5,831 bases of DNA from an uncultured Eubacteriales bacterium. GTDB lineage: Bacteria; Bacillota; Clostridia; Christensenellales; CAG-138. Under the pieces are notes generated by a model. The model had not been told where the DNA came from and searched no databases. It worked only from the letters and a program-made list of their open reading frames with translations. This document shows positions 1 to 5,657 of this stretch, piece by piece (the stretch's first letter is position 1; the number at the start of each line of letters is the position of its first letter). The stretch is from NCBI GenBank assembly GCA_900547135.1, contig URFJ01000117.1:1-5831 (forward strand). Direction: 5' to 3'. Made by a program: the position numbers and the translations under genes.

Positions 1-58
1 GTCCGGCAATGGCCAGCACTGCCGCCCCTCTTACAAAGGATCCCTTTCTATTATCCAT
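1..58 (-). CDS. N-terminus of a SpoVB/MurJ-like polysaccharide or lipid II flippase (partial)
   Basis: An ATG at 58-56 opens a minus-strand frame that runs off the left edge after 19 codons. The peptide begins MDNRKGSFVRGAAVLAIAG. A short basic stretch followed by a serine/phenylalanine-basic-GAA-hydrophobic-AG pattern resembles the start of the SpoVB/oligosaccharide-flippase (PST/MOP) family, whose members are multi-pass membrane proteins moving lipid-linked sugars across the membrane. Only the first turns of the first membrane helix are visible, so the family call rests on a short resemblance and could be wrong. A purine-rich AGGAAGGG lies 12 bases upstream, a long spacing. An extended -10 promoter sits further upstream at 99-107, so this appears to be a separate transcription unit from yacL. 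Confidence 0.5.
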   Translation of the reverse strand, partial: MDNRKGSFVRGAAVLAIAG

Positions 59-98
59 ATGGCTTCAATACCCTTCCTAATTTGAGAGTCCAACCCAC

Positions 99-107
99 AT
101 TATAGCA
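99..107 (-). promoter_or_regulatory. Extended -10 promoter for the partial flippase gene
   Basis: The minus strand reads TGCTATAAT, a perfect -10 hexamer with the TGn extension. No good -35 hexamer lies 16-18 bases upstream, as is common for extended -10 promoters. Transcription would begin near 92, giving a leader of roughly 34 bases before the ATG at 58. Confidence 0.55.
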
Positions 108-365
108 GATATTCTAAGGATATGCTTATTTTGAAATAAAAAACCATACAGGTTCATAATAACCTTGTGAGTCCATATAGCGAGTTCATCCATAAAGTTC
201 CAATAATCGATGATTATGCCCGTTAAAGCTGTCTTTACGGTTCAGGACTCTATTTATAATGGTTATTCAAGTTCTTATGTGCTCTGTGAACGTCTTTAAA
301 TTAACAATATATGACGTTGAATTTGTATGAACGGGGAGACGCTTTGGCAACGAACTATTATGGCC

Positions 366-394
366 AATAAAAAGAGGGAGTAATCAGCCCCCCT
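366..394 (-). terminator. Rho-independent terminator of the carD-yacL operon
   Basis: On the minus strand, starting about 28 bases after the yacL stop, an AGGGGGG arm and a CTCCCTCT arm can pair with G-U wobbles around the loop CTGATTA. The tract TTTTTATT follows at once. This is the usual intrinsic terminator layout and lies in the right place to end the operon. Confidence 0.75.
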
Positions 395-422
395 TGTCGT
401 TTTACTTTAGCCGGTTATAAGA

Positions 423-1511
423 TTATTCTGCCGATTGAACCTTAGCAAAGATCAGTCTGCCGGCAGAGGTTTGCAATACGCTTGTTACAACTACACTGAG
501 ATCCTCTCCAATATGTTTTTTCCCGTTTTCAATTACTATCATTGTTCCGTCGTCGAGGTAGGCCACCCCCTGATTTAATTCCTTGCCCTCCTTTATAATG
601 GATACAAAAATGTCCTCTCCAGGCAGCACAACCGACTTTATCGCGTTTGACAGGTCGTTTATATTGAGCACGGGTACGCTCTGAACTCCGGCAACCTTGT
701 TAAGATTATAATCGGTTGTCACAACAGCTCCTCCCATGCTATGGGCAAGACGTATAAGCTTTGAATCCACCTCGTCAATATCGTTATAATCACTTTGAGT
801 TATGTTTATCGGTATTTCAAGCTCATCCTGCATCCGTTTTAAAATGTCGAGACCCCTTCTGCCCCTGTTGCGCTTAAGCGCGTCATGGCTGTCAGCTATA
901 TGCCTAAGTTCCTGTAGAACAAACTCGGGAACAATGATTGTGCCTTCAATTATTCCTGTGCGGCATATATCAAATATTCTGCCATCTATAATTGATGAAG
1001 TATCCAGCAGCTTTGGTATCGCATGGATATTTGTCCTCCCCCTGCCTCCACGTTTTAGCCAGGTGGGTGGATTTATCTCATTGCGCCGCCTTATCATTAT
1101 TGTCCATCCAAGGTATCCTAACCCTGTATACAGGACTACGTTTATTAAAACAGTAAACCATCTAAACGTAAGTCCCGATAGCAGAGTGCTTATCAACAGT
1201 GCTATCAATAGACCTACGGTAAGGCCAACAACCCCGAAAAACATTACTGAGAGCGGCATTTGGCTCAACCAATGGTCAATAGCGTTTATTACTGCTTTAA
1301 ACCCCTTCACCAGTTTAGGCGCAATAAAGTATGAAATAAATCCAAAAACAGTTCCGGCTGCTATATATATCGCTATTAACGCCCAAGGTTCAAATACCTC
1401 GGACATACCAGTTCCAAGATTAAGCATAGCTTCGTTTATTGAGTATATTATTGCAACTCCGATCATAATACCGAAAACTGTAATAAACAATCTCGCAATT
1501 TTGCGAGCCAA
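423..1511 (-). CDS. yacL: YacL-type membrane protein with PIN and TRAM domains
   Basis: The product has 362 residues, close to the usual YacL length. Four hydrophobic segments (about 7-26, 43-63, 88-112, 118-141) form an N-terminal membrane region, followed by a basic linker (141-160). A PIN nuclease domain spans about 166-285 with the expected acidic residues: D170 in LLDTSSIIDGRI, E201 in VPEFVLQEL, D249 in DEVDSKL and D267 in VVTTDYN. A TRAM domain (about 297-362, starting PGEDIFVSIIKEGKE) should bind RNA. PIN domains are generally metal-dependent RNases; the cellular target of YacL is not established to my knowledge. The start is TTG at 1511-1509, with an in-frame stop directly upstream and a Shine-Dalgarno at suitable distance. 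It lies 79 bases after carD with no visible promoter between them, so the two are probably cotranscribed. A long antisense frame over this gene is not coding. Confidence 0.93.
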   Translation of the reverse strand: MARKIARLFITVFGIMIGVAIIYSINEAMLNLGTGMSEVFEPWALIAIYIAAGTVFGFISYFIAPKLVKGFKAVINAIDHWLSQMPLSVMFFGVVGLTVGLLIALLISTLLSGLTFRWFTVLINVVLYTGLGYLGWTIMIRRRNEINPPTWLKRGGRGRTNIHAIPKLLDTSSIIDGRIFDICRTGIIEGTIIVPEFVLQELRHIADSHDALKRNRGRRGLDILKRMQDELEIPINITQSDYNDIDEVDSKLIRLAHSMGGAVVTTDYNLNKVAGVQSVPVLNINDLSNAIKSVVLPGEDIFVSIIKEGKELNQGVAYLDDGTMIVIENGKKHIGEDLSVVVTSVLQTSAGRLIFAKVQSAE

Positions 1512-1516
1512 AGCGC

Positions 1517-1528
1517 ATCACCGTCCTT
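1517..1528 (-). promoter_or_regulatory. Ribosome binding site fixing the TTG start of yacL
   Basis: The minus strand reads AAGGACGGTGAT, matching the extended anti-Shine-Dalgarno complement AAGGAGGTGAT apart from one extra base. It ends 5 bases before the TTG at 1511-1509. The nearby ATG at 1519-1517 is in another frame and the in-frame codon upstream is a stop, so TTG is the supported start. Confidence 0.7.
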
Positions 1529-1590
1529 AGTGAAATATGGTTAACTGAATACAGGAATGATGTTTCCAGTTTGCCTTATCCGCATATAAA

Positions 1591-2052
1591 CTATATTACG
1601 TCGTCAAACTCGTTTATATCGCGATTGGTTGCTACGGCAAGTTCCGTTACTAATACCTGCTTAGCCAGAGAAAACATCTTTCTTTCTCCAGAGGAAAGCC
1701 CCTTTTCCTCGTTACGCTTCTTCAAGCAGACCACAACGTCGGCTACATCATAAATCCCACCCTTTCGCAGCTTATCCAGATTCTCCCTGTAACGCTGGTT
1801 CCAATTATCGCTCTCCTTTACTGGTGGCGCAATCATATAATTCAGAACCTCCTCGCACTCCTTAGGCGTAATTATCGGCCTAAGGCCCACTTTTTCAGCC
1901 ATATCCACTGGTACCATTGCAGTTAGACTGTTGGATACAAACTTAAGCGTATAGTAGCTAGTAGTTTCGTTTAAAACGGTTCTATCCTCTATGCTTTGCA
2001 CTGTTCCCACTCCATGCATAGGATAGCATATACGGTCGCCTATAGCAAACAT
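1591..2052 (-). CDS. carD: CarD/CdnL-family transcriptional regulator
   Basis: The product of 153 residues has the CarD family layout. An N-terminal Tudor-like RNA-polymerase-interaction domain (about 1-60) opens with MFAIGDRICYPMHGVG, the family signature. A C-terminal helical DNA-binding domain (about 62-153) contains W84 in the NWNQRYREN motif, the position of the tryptophan that wedges into the upstream fork of the promoter bubble in studied CarD proteins. The family binds the RNA polymerase beta subunit and modulates open-complex stability. The ATG at 2052 is chosen because it gives the family N-terminus. The Shine-Dalgarno GAAAGGA (2070-2064) lies 11 bases before it, rather far, and 5 bases before an in-frame TTG at 2058, so a start two codons earlier is possible. 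A further ATG at 2088 lacks a ribosome site and would nearly coincide with the proximal transcription start. Confidence 0.93.
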   Translation of the reverse strand: MFAIGDRICYPMHGVGTVQSIEDRTVLNETTSYYTLKFVSNSLTAMVPVDMAEKVGLRPIITPKECEEVLNYMIAPPVKESDNWNQRYRENLDKLRKGGIYDVADVVVCLKKRNEEKGLSSGERKMFSLAKQVLVTELAVATNRDINEFDDVI

Positions 2053-2106
2053 AACCAATTCATTCCTTTCGTGCTGTGAAACGCACATCTTTGCTAAATA
2101 TTAATA

Positions 2107-2136
2107 ATTATATCTCAAACATAATATAAAAGTCAA
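2107..2136 (-). promoter_or_regulatory. Proximal sigma-A promoter of carD-yacL
   Basis: On the minus strand, TTGACT (2136-2131) and a perfect TATAAT (2112-2107) are separated by 18 bases. Transcription would start near 2100, leaving a leader of about 48 bases before the carD ATG. Confidence 0.75.
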
Positions 2137-2145
2137 TAACCAAAG

Positions 2146-2174
2146 ATTTTACTATGATCCAGTAGCATTGTCAA
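2146..2174 (-). promoter_or_regulatory. Distal sigma-A promoter of carD-yacL
   Basis: On the minus strand, a perfect TTGACA (2174-2169) and TAAAAT (2151-2146) are separated by the ideal 17 bases. Transcription would start near 2139. It lies directly upstream of the proximal promoter and 15 bases downstream of the perfect inverted repeat at 2190-2232. Confidence 0.75.
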
Positions 2175-2189
2175 CACGATAAAATTGTA

Positions 2190-2232
2190 TATTTTAAGAT
2201 CAACTCACCATTTGTAAGTTGATCTTAAAATA
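2190..2232. repeat. Perfect 16-bp inverted repeat between the tldE terminator and the carD promoters
   Basis: The arm TATTTTAAGATCAACT (2190-2205) is repeated in exact reverse complement at 2217-2232 around an 11-base spacer. The right arm overlaps the T-tract of the tldE terminator on the minus strand. It could act as a second terminator-like hairpin for read-through from tldE, or as an operator for the carD promoters whose first -35 box begins 15 bases away. The sequence alone does not decide between these. Confidence 0.85.
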
Positions 2233-2254
2233 AAGGCGGCTGCCAACAGCCGCC
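2227..2254 (-). terminator. Rho-independent terminator of the tldD-tldE operon
   Basis: On the minus strand, GGCGGCTG, the loop TTGG and CAGCCGCC form a perfect GC-rich 8-bp stem, followed by TTTATTTT. It lies 27 bases beyond the tldE stop codon. Confidence 0.88.
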
Positions 2255-2281
2255 CTATATGAACACGCAGATCCATTAATA

Positions 2282-3619
2282 TTATTGTTTGCCAGCCACT
2301 TGAATTTCAGATACCAATATGCTTGGAGACCCGATTACAGGCCCTATGGGCGGGCTCATCCATAAGTCGGATCCAATTTCTTCAACTCCATTAAAAAGTT
2401 CAAAAAAGCTTCCTCCAACGGTAATCTGATCTACGCTCCTGACAACCTTGCCATCTTCTACTAGGAGTCCGCCGGCAAGAAGGGAAAACTCGCCTGAAAC
2501 CTCATTCACCCCCGAATGCAAACCTGACAAGGTCGTAATTATAAGGCCATTATCCAATCTCTTTACAAGCCCTTCGTAAGGGTTTTCGCCCGGCTCAATA
2601 TAGAACACGCTGGGTGAAACGTCAATAGGCGAAGCGGCGCTCGCGCGTCCTGCATTGGACGTAGAGTTAAGCCCAGCCTTTTTTGCGGTTTTCAGATTAT
2701 GCATTAGCGTTTTTAATACCCCTTTTTCAACAATGGGTTTATTAACGCTGGGTACTCCTTCATCGTCAAACGGGCGCTCATAACCCGGATAAAATGGATT
2801 ATCAACTATATTTATAAGTTCGGAGATAATTTTCTCCCCTTCCTTGCCTTCTAAAAGCGACAATCCTCTCTGTGCCTCCGCTGCGCTGAACATAGGCACA
2901 AAGGCGGCAAGCAGATCCGCAGCCGCTGTGTTTCTAAACAGCACCCTATAACGCTTGGCGGGAACTGGCGAAGCGTCAAACTGCATCGCCGTTTCGCTTA
3001 CAGCCTCACTTACCAGATCGTCTGTGTTCATCGCGTTACTGCCTGCGCGGAAGGCATATGCGCTTTTATAATCCTCTCCCTGTTTCATAATCGGCGCAGC
3101 CACAGTGTAGCTTATAGCGCTTTCCTTTACGGCATCAAGCCCTTTTGTGTTTGATATACATACCCTTCTTTTACTCGTTACAACGCTTGCCTCTTCTACG
3201 CGAACCACACGGTCATCCATCTCAAGCATCTTGCGCTCTATCTCAAACGCCAGGTCGATCTTTTCCTTCTCCGTAAGGCTGGCCAGCGGGTTCTCCGGTT
3301 TTTCAACGCTCTGGTAAGCGCATTTGCCCTGCATGGGATGTTCATCTATCTTCTCTATAGCCTTGGCGTTGTCTATGGCGCGCTTTACCAAATCCTCCGG
3401 CGCATCCATTGATTCTGTATACGCATATCCGTTTTTGTCTTTAAATTGAACTCGAAGGTTAAGGCCAAAGCTTCGGGTTACATTATATTCGTCGAGCTCC
3501 TTTTCAATAACGTTAACGGAAAACGAACTTCCTTCCACAAAATATAATTCGGCGGCATCGCAGCCTAAATCCATAGCTATTTTAAACGCTTCTTGCCTAA
3601 AATCCAAATAATTCATCAT
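2282..3619 (-). CDS. tldE: TldE/PmbA subunit of the TldD-TldE zinc peptidase
   Basis: The product has 445 residues, the usual length for TldE (PmbA). Recognisable family stretches are FDDEGVP at 284-290 and GLHSGVNEVSGEFSLLAGG at 366-384, with the C-terminal end in SPSILVSEIQVAGK. No HExxxH motif is present, as expected of the non-catalytic subunit that completes the chamber with TldD. In E. coli the TldD/TldE heterodimer degrades unfolded peptides, matures microcin B17 and turns over the CcdA antitoxin; the substrate here is unknown. The first ATG (3619) overlaps the tldD TGA as ATGA, indicating translational coupling. A strong GGGAGGAG (3631-3624) precedes it; a second ATG directly after the first is equally possible. 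The gene is followed by a clear terminator. Confidence 0.95.
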   Translation of the reverse strand: MMNYLDFRQEAFKIAMDLGCDAAELYFVEGSSFSVNVIEKELDEYNVTRSFGLNLRVQFKDKNGYAYTESMDAPEDLVKRAIDNAKAIEKIDEHPMQGKCAYQSVEKPENPLASLTEKEKIDLAFEIERKMLEMDDRVVRVEEASVVTSKRRVCISNTKGLDAVKESAISYTVAAPIMKQGEDYKSAYAFRAGSNAMNTDDLVSEAVSETAMQFDASPVPAKRYRVLFRNTAAADLLAAFVPMFSAAEAQRGLSLLEGKEGEKIISELINIVDNPFYPGYERPFDDEGVPSVNKPIVEKGVLKTLMHNLKTAKKAGLNSTSNAGRASAASPIDVSPSVFYIEPGENPYEGLVKRLDNGLIITTLSGLHSGVNEVSGEFSLLAGGLLVEDGKVVRSVDQITVGGSFFELFNGVEEIGSDLWMSPPIGPVIGSPSILVSEIQVAGKQ

Positions 3620-5001
3620 AAGGCTCCTCCCTTTCCGCCTACAACTATACTGCTGACGCGTATGCGTGGCTGTCCAACATTAGTCGGTATGCTGCCGGAA
3701 TAGCTTCCGCACATGCCCTGACCCATCCACATCTTTCTGCCTATGCGGTCTATCTTCATAAGTACGTCGGCTCCCTTTCCTATTAGAGTAGCCCCTCTCA
3801 CCGGGCAATAGATTTTTCCATCCTTAACCCAATATCCTTCTACGACCGCAAAATTAAATTCGCCAGTAAGGGGATTTACGGAACCTCCCCCCATCTGTGC
3901 AGCAAACAGGCCGTCTCCCATTGTTGATATCATCTCGTCCTCATCGTCGTTTCCAGAAGCAAAAAATGTATTTGTCATACGTGACGTAGGTGCATATGCA
4001 TAGCTCTGCCTGCGGCTCGATCCGGTAAGCGGATGCTCCATCCTACGGGCGCCCAGCAGATCAAATAGGTAGCTCTTTAAAATTCCATTCTCAATCAGCA
4101 CATTTCGCTGCGCCGGCGTACCCTCGTCGTCTACATTTATGGACCCCCATTCGCCAGGCATTGTTCCATCGTCTATGGCGGTTACAATATCGCTGGCAAC
4201 CTTTTGGCCCAGTTTGCCGCAAAATTCACTGTTTCCTCTTGATACGCTCGTCGCCTCAAGGGAATGTACACACGCTTCATGGAGTATCACCCCTCCAAAT
4301 CCGCCGTCAATAGTCACCGGAAATTCTCCTGCCGGGCACTGCGGGGCATGAAGCATAGTAACCGCGGTCTTTGCGGCGCGTTCGCCAACTTTACCCGCAT
4401 CAATGATTTCATACGCTTTAAAGCCCATGCCAAGACCTGGGCTTACATATCCGGTTTGCGCCTCGCCGTCCTTTGATGCGATAGCCTGTACAAAAATTCT
4501 TGTTCTCGGCCTTCTGTCCTCAGCCCATACTCCAAGGTTGTTGCAAACCATTATTCTCTGGTCAACATCCAGATATCTTGCCGTAACGCAAGAGATTTCG
4601 TCCGAATATGCCCTAGCTGCTGCGGTCCCTTTCTTAAGAAGCTCAACTCTGGTTTTATTATCTATTGAACAAAAGGGAAGCTCTGGAGCTTTTTTATAGT
4701 CTCGTACCGAGAATTCCATAGTCTCCCCTTCCTTTAATCCGTCGATAGCGGCAGCTGCAGCCCTGGCTGTTTCCATAAGCGCTTCTTCACGTGTATCCGA
4801 GGTGTATGCATAGGCGCACTTTGTTCCCTTAAGCACCCTTATTCCTGCGCCTTTTATTCTTGAATAAGTGGCCGTTTCCACACTGCCGTCATTCATGGCA
4901 ATATTATTACTCTCAGTATCCTCCATAAACAGTTCGCTAAAATCTCCGCCCGTAGTAAGAGCTATACCCAATATGGCTTGAGCAGTTTGTTTTTCAACCA
5001 A
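3616..5001 (-). CDS. tldD: TldD catalytic subunit of the TldD-TldE zinc peptidase
   Basis: The product has 461 residues and full family length. The metal site is intact: HEACVH at 241-246 supplies H241, E242 and H246 (HExxxH), and C431 in GMCGS matches the cysteine that is the third zinc ligand in E. coli TldD. Other family stretches are DDEGTPAQRNVLIENG (291-306) and SRMTNTFF (340-347). With TldE it forms a cytoplasmic peptidase acting on unfolded or peptide substrates. V245 stands where the well-known sequence has glycine (HEACGH); it is not a ligand. The start is TTG at 5001-4999 with AAAGGAGGA upstream and no other usable start codon. tldE overlaps by four bases. The promoter is at 5036-5063. 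No precursor peptide gene is visible next to it, so a dedicated peptide-maturation role is not supported. Confidence 0.96.
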   Translation of the reverse strand: MVEKQTAQAILGIALTTGGDFSELFMEDTESNNIAMNDGSVETATYSRIKGAGIRVLKGTKCAYAYTSDTREEALMETARAAAAAIDGLKEGETMEFSVRDYKKAPELPFCSIDNKTRVELLKKGTAAARAYSDEISCVTARYLDVDQRIMVCNNLGVWAEDRRPRTRIFVQAIASKDGEAQTGYVSPGLGMGFKAYEIIDAGKVGERAAKTAVTMLHAPQCPAGEFPVTIDGGFGGVILHEACVHSLEATSVSRGNSEFCGKLGQKVASDIVTAIDDGTMPGEWGSINVDDEGTPAQRNVLIENGILKSYLFDLLGARRMEHPLTGSSRRQSYAYAPTSRMTNTFFASGNDDEDEMISTMGDGLFAAQMGGGSVNPLTGEFNFAVVEGYWVKDGKIYCPVRGATLIGKGADVLMKIDRIGRKMWMGQGMCGSYSGSIPTNVGQPRIRVSSIVVGGKGGAL

Positions 5002-5008
5002 AACCTTA

Positions 5009-5017
5009 TCCTCCTTT
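5009..5017 (-). promoter_or_regulatory. Ribosome binding site fixing the TTG start of tldD
   Basis: The minus strand reads AAAGGAGGA, a near-perfect Shine-Dalgarno, 7 bases before TTG at 5001-4999. No ATG or GTG lies between them in frame, so the TTG start is well supported. Confidence 0.8.
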
Positions 5018-5035
5018 TTAATAGCATTATGATAA

Positions 5036-5063
5036 AGTATAACAGATTTTAAAGTAAATTCAA
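5036..5063 (-). promoter_or_regulatory. Sigma-A promoter of tldD-tldE with extended -10
   Basis: On the minus strand, TTGAAT (5063-5058) is followed after 16 bases by TATACT (5041-5036), preceded by TGT to give an extended -10 (TGTTATACT). A second TTGAAT overlaps 5 bases further upstream. Transcription would begin near 5029, leaving about 28 bases before the TTG start. Confidence 0.75.
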
Positions 5064-5126
5064 TTCAAAATTTAGCCGAAAATACAAATCATGCCTTTAT
5101 TTACAAATTACACTATATAATACAAG

Positions 5127-5199
5127 AATATTTATTCAATTTTTTTGTTTATTGCTGTCTGCATTTACGAACTGATGAATAAATATTATGTAGACAGCA
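5127..5199. repeat. Two interleaved 12-bp inverted repeats (A-B-A'-B')
   Basis: Arm A is AATATTTATTCA (5127-5138), with exact complement TGAATAAATATT (5176-5187). Arm B is TGCTGTCTGCAT (5153-5164), pairing with ATGTAGACAGCA (5188-5199) at 11 Watson-Crick positions plus one G-T. A' and B' abut without a gap. Because the arms alternate, the two hairpins cannot both form fully in one RNA, since no linker remains between A' and B'. They would be alternatives, or the repeats may be DNA operator sites. They lie 82-154 bases upstream of the ribbon-helix-helix gene and outside the predicted tldD transcript. Confidence 0.75.
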
Positions 5200-5266
5200 G
5201 ACAATACATCTATGATGGACAATTATAGTATATCTTGTATGCCGTGGTTCAATATATTCTAATTCC

Positions 5267-5275
5267 GGAGGTGAT
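5267..5275 (+). promoter_or_regulatory. Strong ribosome binding site of the ribbon-helix-helix gene
   Basis: GGAGGTGAT is a full extended Shine-Dalgarno, 5 bases before the ATG at 5281. It confirms that this short frame is a real, probably well-translated gene. No convincing -35/-10 pair is visible upstream. Confidence 0.8.
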
Positions 5276-5280
5276 ATCAT

Positions 5281-5475
5281 ATGGTCAATGGCACTCTAAA
5301 GATAACGAGAAAGACCGCTAGGCGAGGTGAAGACGGTAGCAGGGTTATTTCCGTTAGACTTAAAGAGGAAACGGTAGCCAAGTTGGACGAAATAGCCAGC
5401 GAAACCAACCGCTCCCGTAATAAGCTGATTAATATGCTCTTAGAATACGCTATCGACGCTGTAGAAATAGAGTAG
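5281..5475 (+). CDS. Small ribbon-helix-helix (CopG/Arc-type) DNA-binding protein
   Basis: The product has 64 residues. A basic N-terminal arm (KITRKTARRG, 7-16) precedes a predicted beta-strand (RVISVRL, 21-27), helix A (about 29-41) and helix B beginning at the NRSRNKLI turn (43-50) and running to about 60. This is the ribbon-helix-helix fold, in which two subunits pair their strands and insert them in the major groove. Conserved R/S residues at the start of helix B usually contact the DNA backbone. Such proteins are autoregulators, plasmid or toxin-antitoxin regulators, or global small regulators. No toxin gene is next to it in the window. It is transcribed divergently from tldD, and the repeats at 5127-5199 lie in its upstream region. 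The target genes are unknown. Confidence 0.9.
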   Translation: MVNGTLKITRKTARRGEDGSRVISVRLKEETVAKLDEIASETNRSRNKLINMLLEYAIDAVEIE

Positions 5476-5479
5476 CATC

Positions 5480-5617
5480 TTAGTCAATAATACCAGCTGT
5501 TGGCATAGGCTGCGCGATCTATGCCGATATGCTTTCTCCGATCTTTCGCGCCACACCGCCGGCCATCTCTCCGGTTGCAGTGATCTCTTTAGCGGGATCA
5601 GTGTGCTTCACGCCTGA
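5480..5617 (-). pseudogene. Gene-like minus-strand fragment interrupted by in-frame stops
   Basis: One minus-strand frame is open for 32 codons (5617-5522) and reads like real protein, for example VKHTDPAKEITATGEM followed by AGGVARKIGESISA. It then meets TAG (5521-5519), continues as IAQPMPTAGIID and ends at TAA (5482-5480). A TAA also lies directly upstream (5620-5618). A GTG exists at the third codon but has no ribosome binding site. I do not recognise the family. The base composition is more GC-rich than the flanks. It may be a decayed remnant of a gene, a very short peptide gene, or chance. Confidence 0.3.
5502..5525. repeat. Small hairpin downstream of the ribbon-helix-helix gene
   Basis: GGCATAG (5502-5508) and CTATGCC (5519-5525) are perfect complements around a 10-base loop, extendable by three pairs with wobbles. 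No T-tract follows on either strand, so it is not a standard terminator, although it lies 26 bases after the stop codon of the plus-strand gene. Confidence 0.55.
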
Positions 5618-5657
5618 TTAAAACCCGTTGGAAACCGATAATCTGCTTTGTATATCC

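Larger units (their letters stand above)
59..422. other. Intergenic stretch without a supported gene
   Basis: This 364-base gap separates yacL from the flippase-like gene. It holds the yacL terminator and the flippase promoter, listed separately. Otherwise only small symmetric sequences are visible: ATAATC-GAT-GATTAT at 203-217 and a CCG(T)TAAAG / CTTTACGG stem at 220-240. Neither has a T-tract. The short reading frames present lack convincing ribosome binding sites. In many Firmicutes ispD and ispF follow yacL, but there is no trace of them here. Confidence 0.6.

Noticed and set aside
77..193. Minus-strand frame of 38 codons starting MDELAIWTHK
   Set aside because: It runs through the flippase promoter, has only a weak GGA upstream and shows no recognisable pattern; probably chance.
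234..260. Possible plus-strand promoter TTTACG / TATAAT
   Set aside because: The spacer is only 15 bases, the -35 is weak and nothing downstream on that strand is a gene.
311..370. Plus-strand frame of 19 codons starting MTLNLYERGD
   Set aside because: It has no Shine-Dalgarno, is very short and runs into the terminator of the opposite-strand operon.
802..1530. A long open plus-strand frame (242 codons) antisense to yacL
   Set aside because: It lies entirely over a well-recognised PIN/TRAM gene, has no ribosome binding site or domain pattern, and its peptide looks like the mirror of coding sequence.
4139..4699. Three overlapping plus-strand frames of 70-98 codons antisense to tldD
   Set aside because: They are antisense to the conserved TldD catalytic region, overlap one another and have no recognisable features.
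5100..5121. TTTACA and a perfect TATAAT as a promoter for the ribbon-helix-helix gene
   Set aside because: The two boxes are only 10 bases apart and no other -35 box fits, so the TATAAT alone in AT-rich DNA is not enough.
5127..5199. A true H-type pseudoknot formed by the interleaved repeats
   Set aside because: Both 12-bp stems cannot form together because no linker remains between A' and B' to span a stem; alternative hairpins or DNA sites are more plausible.
5483..5620. Plus-strand open frame through the same region as the gene-like fragment
   Set aside because: It begins after a TAG with no start codon until late, and its hydrophobic proline-rich peptide looks like the antisense of the minus-strand frame.
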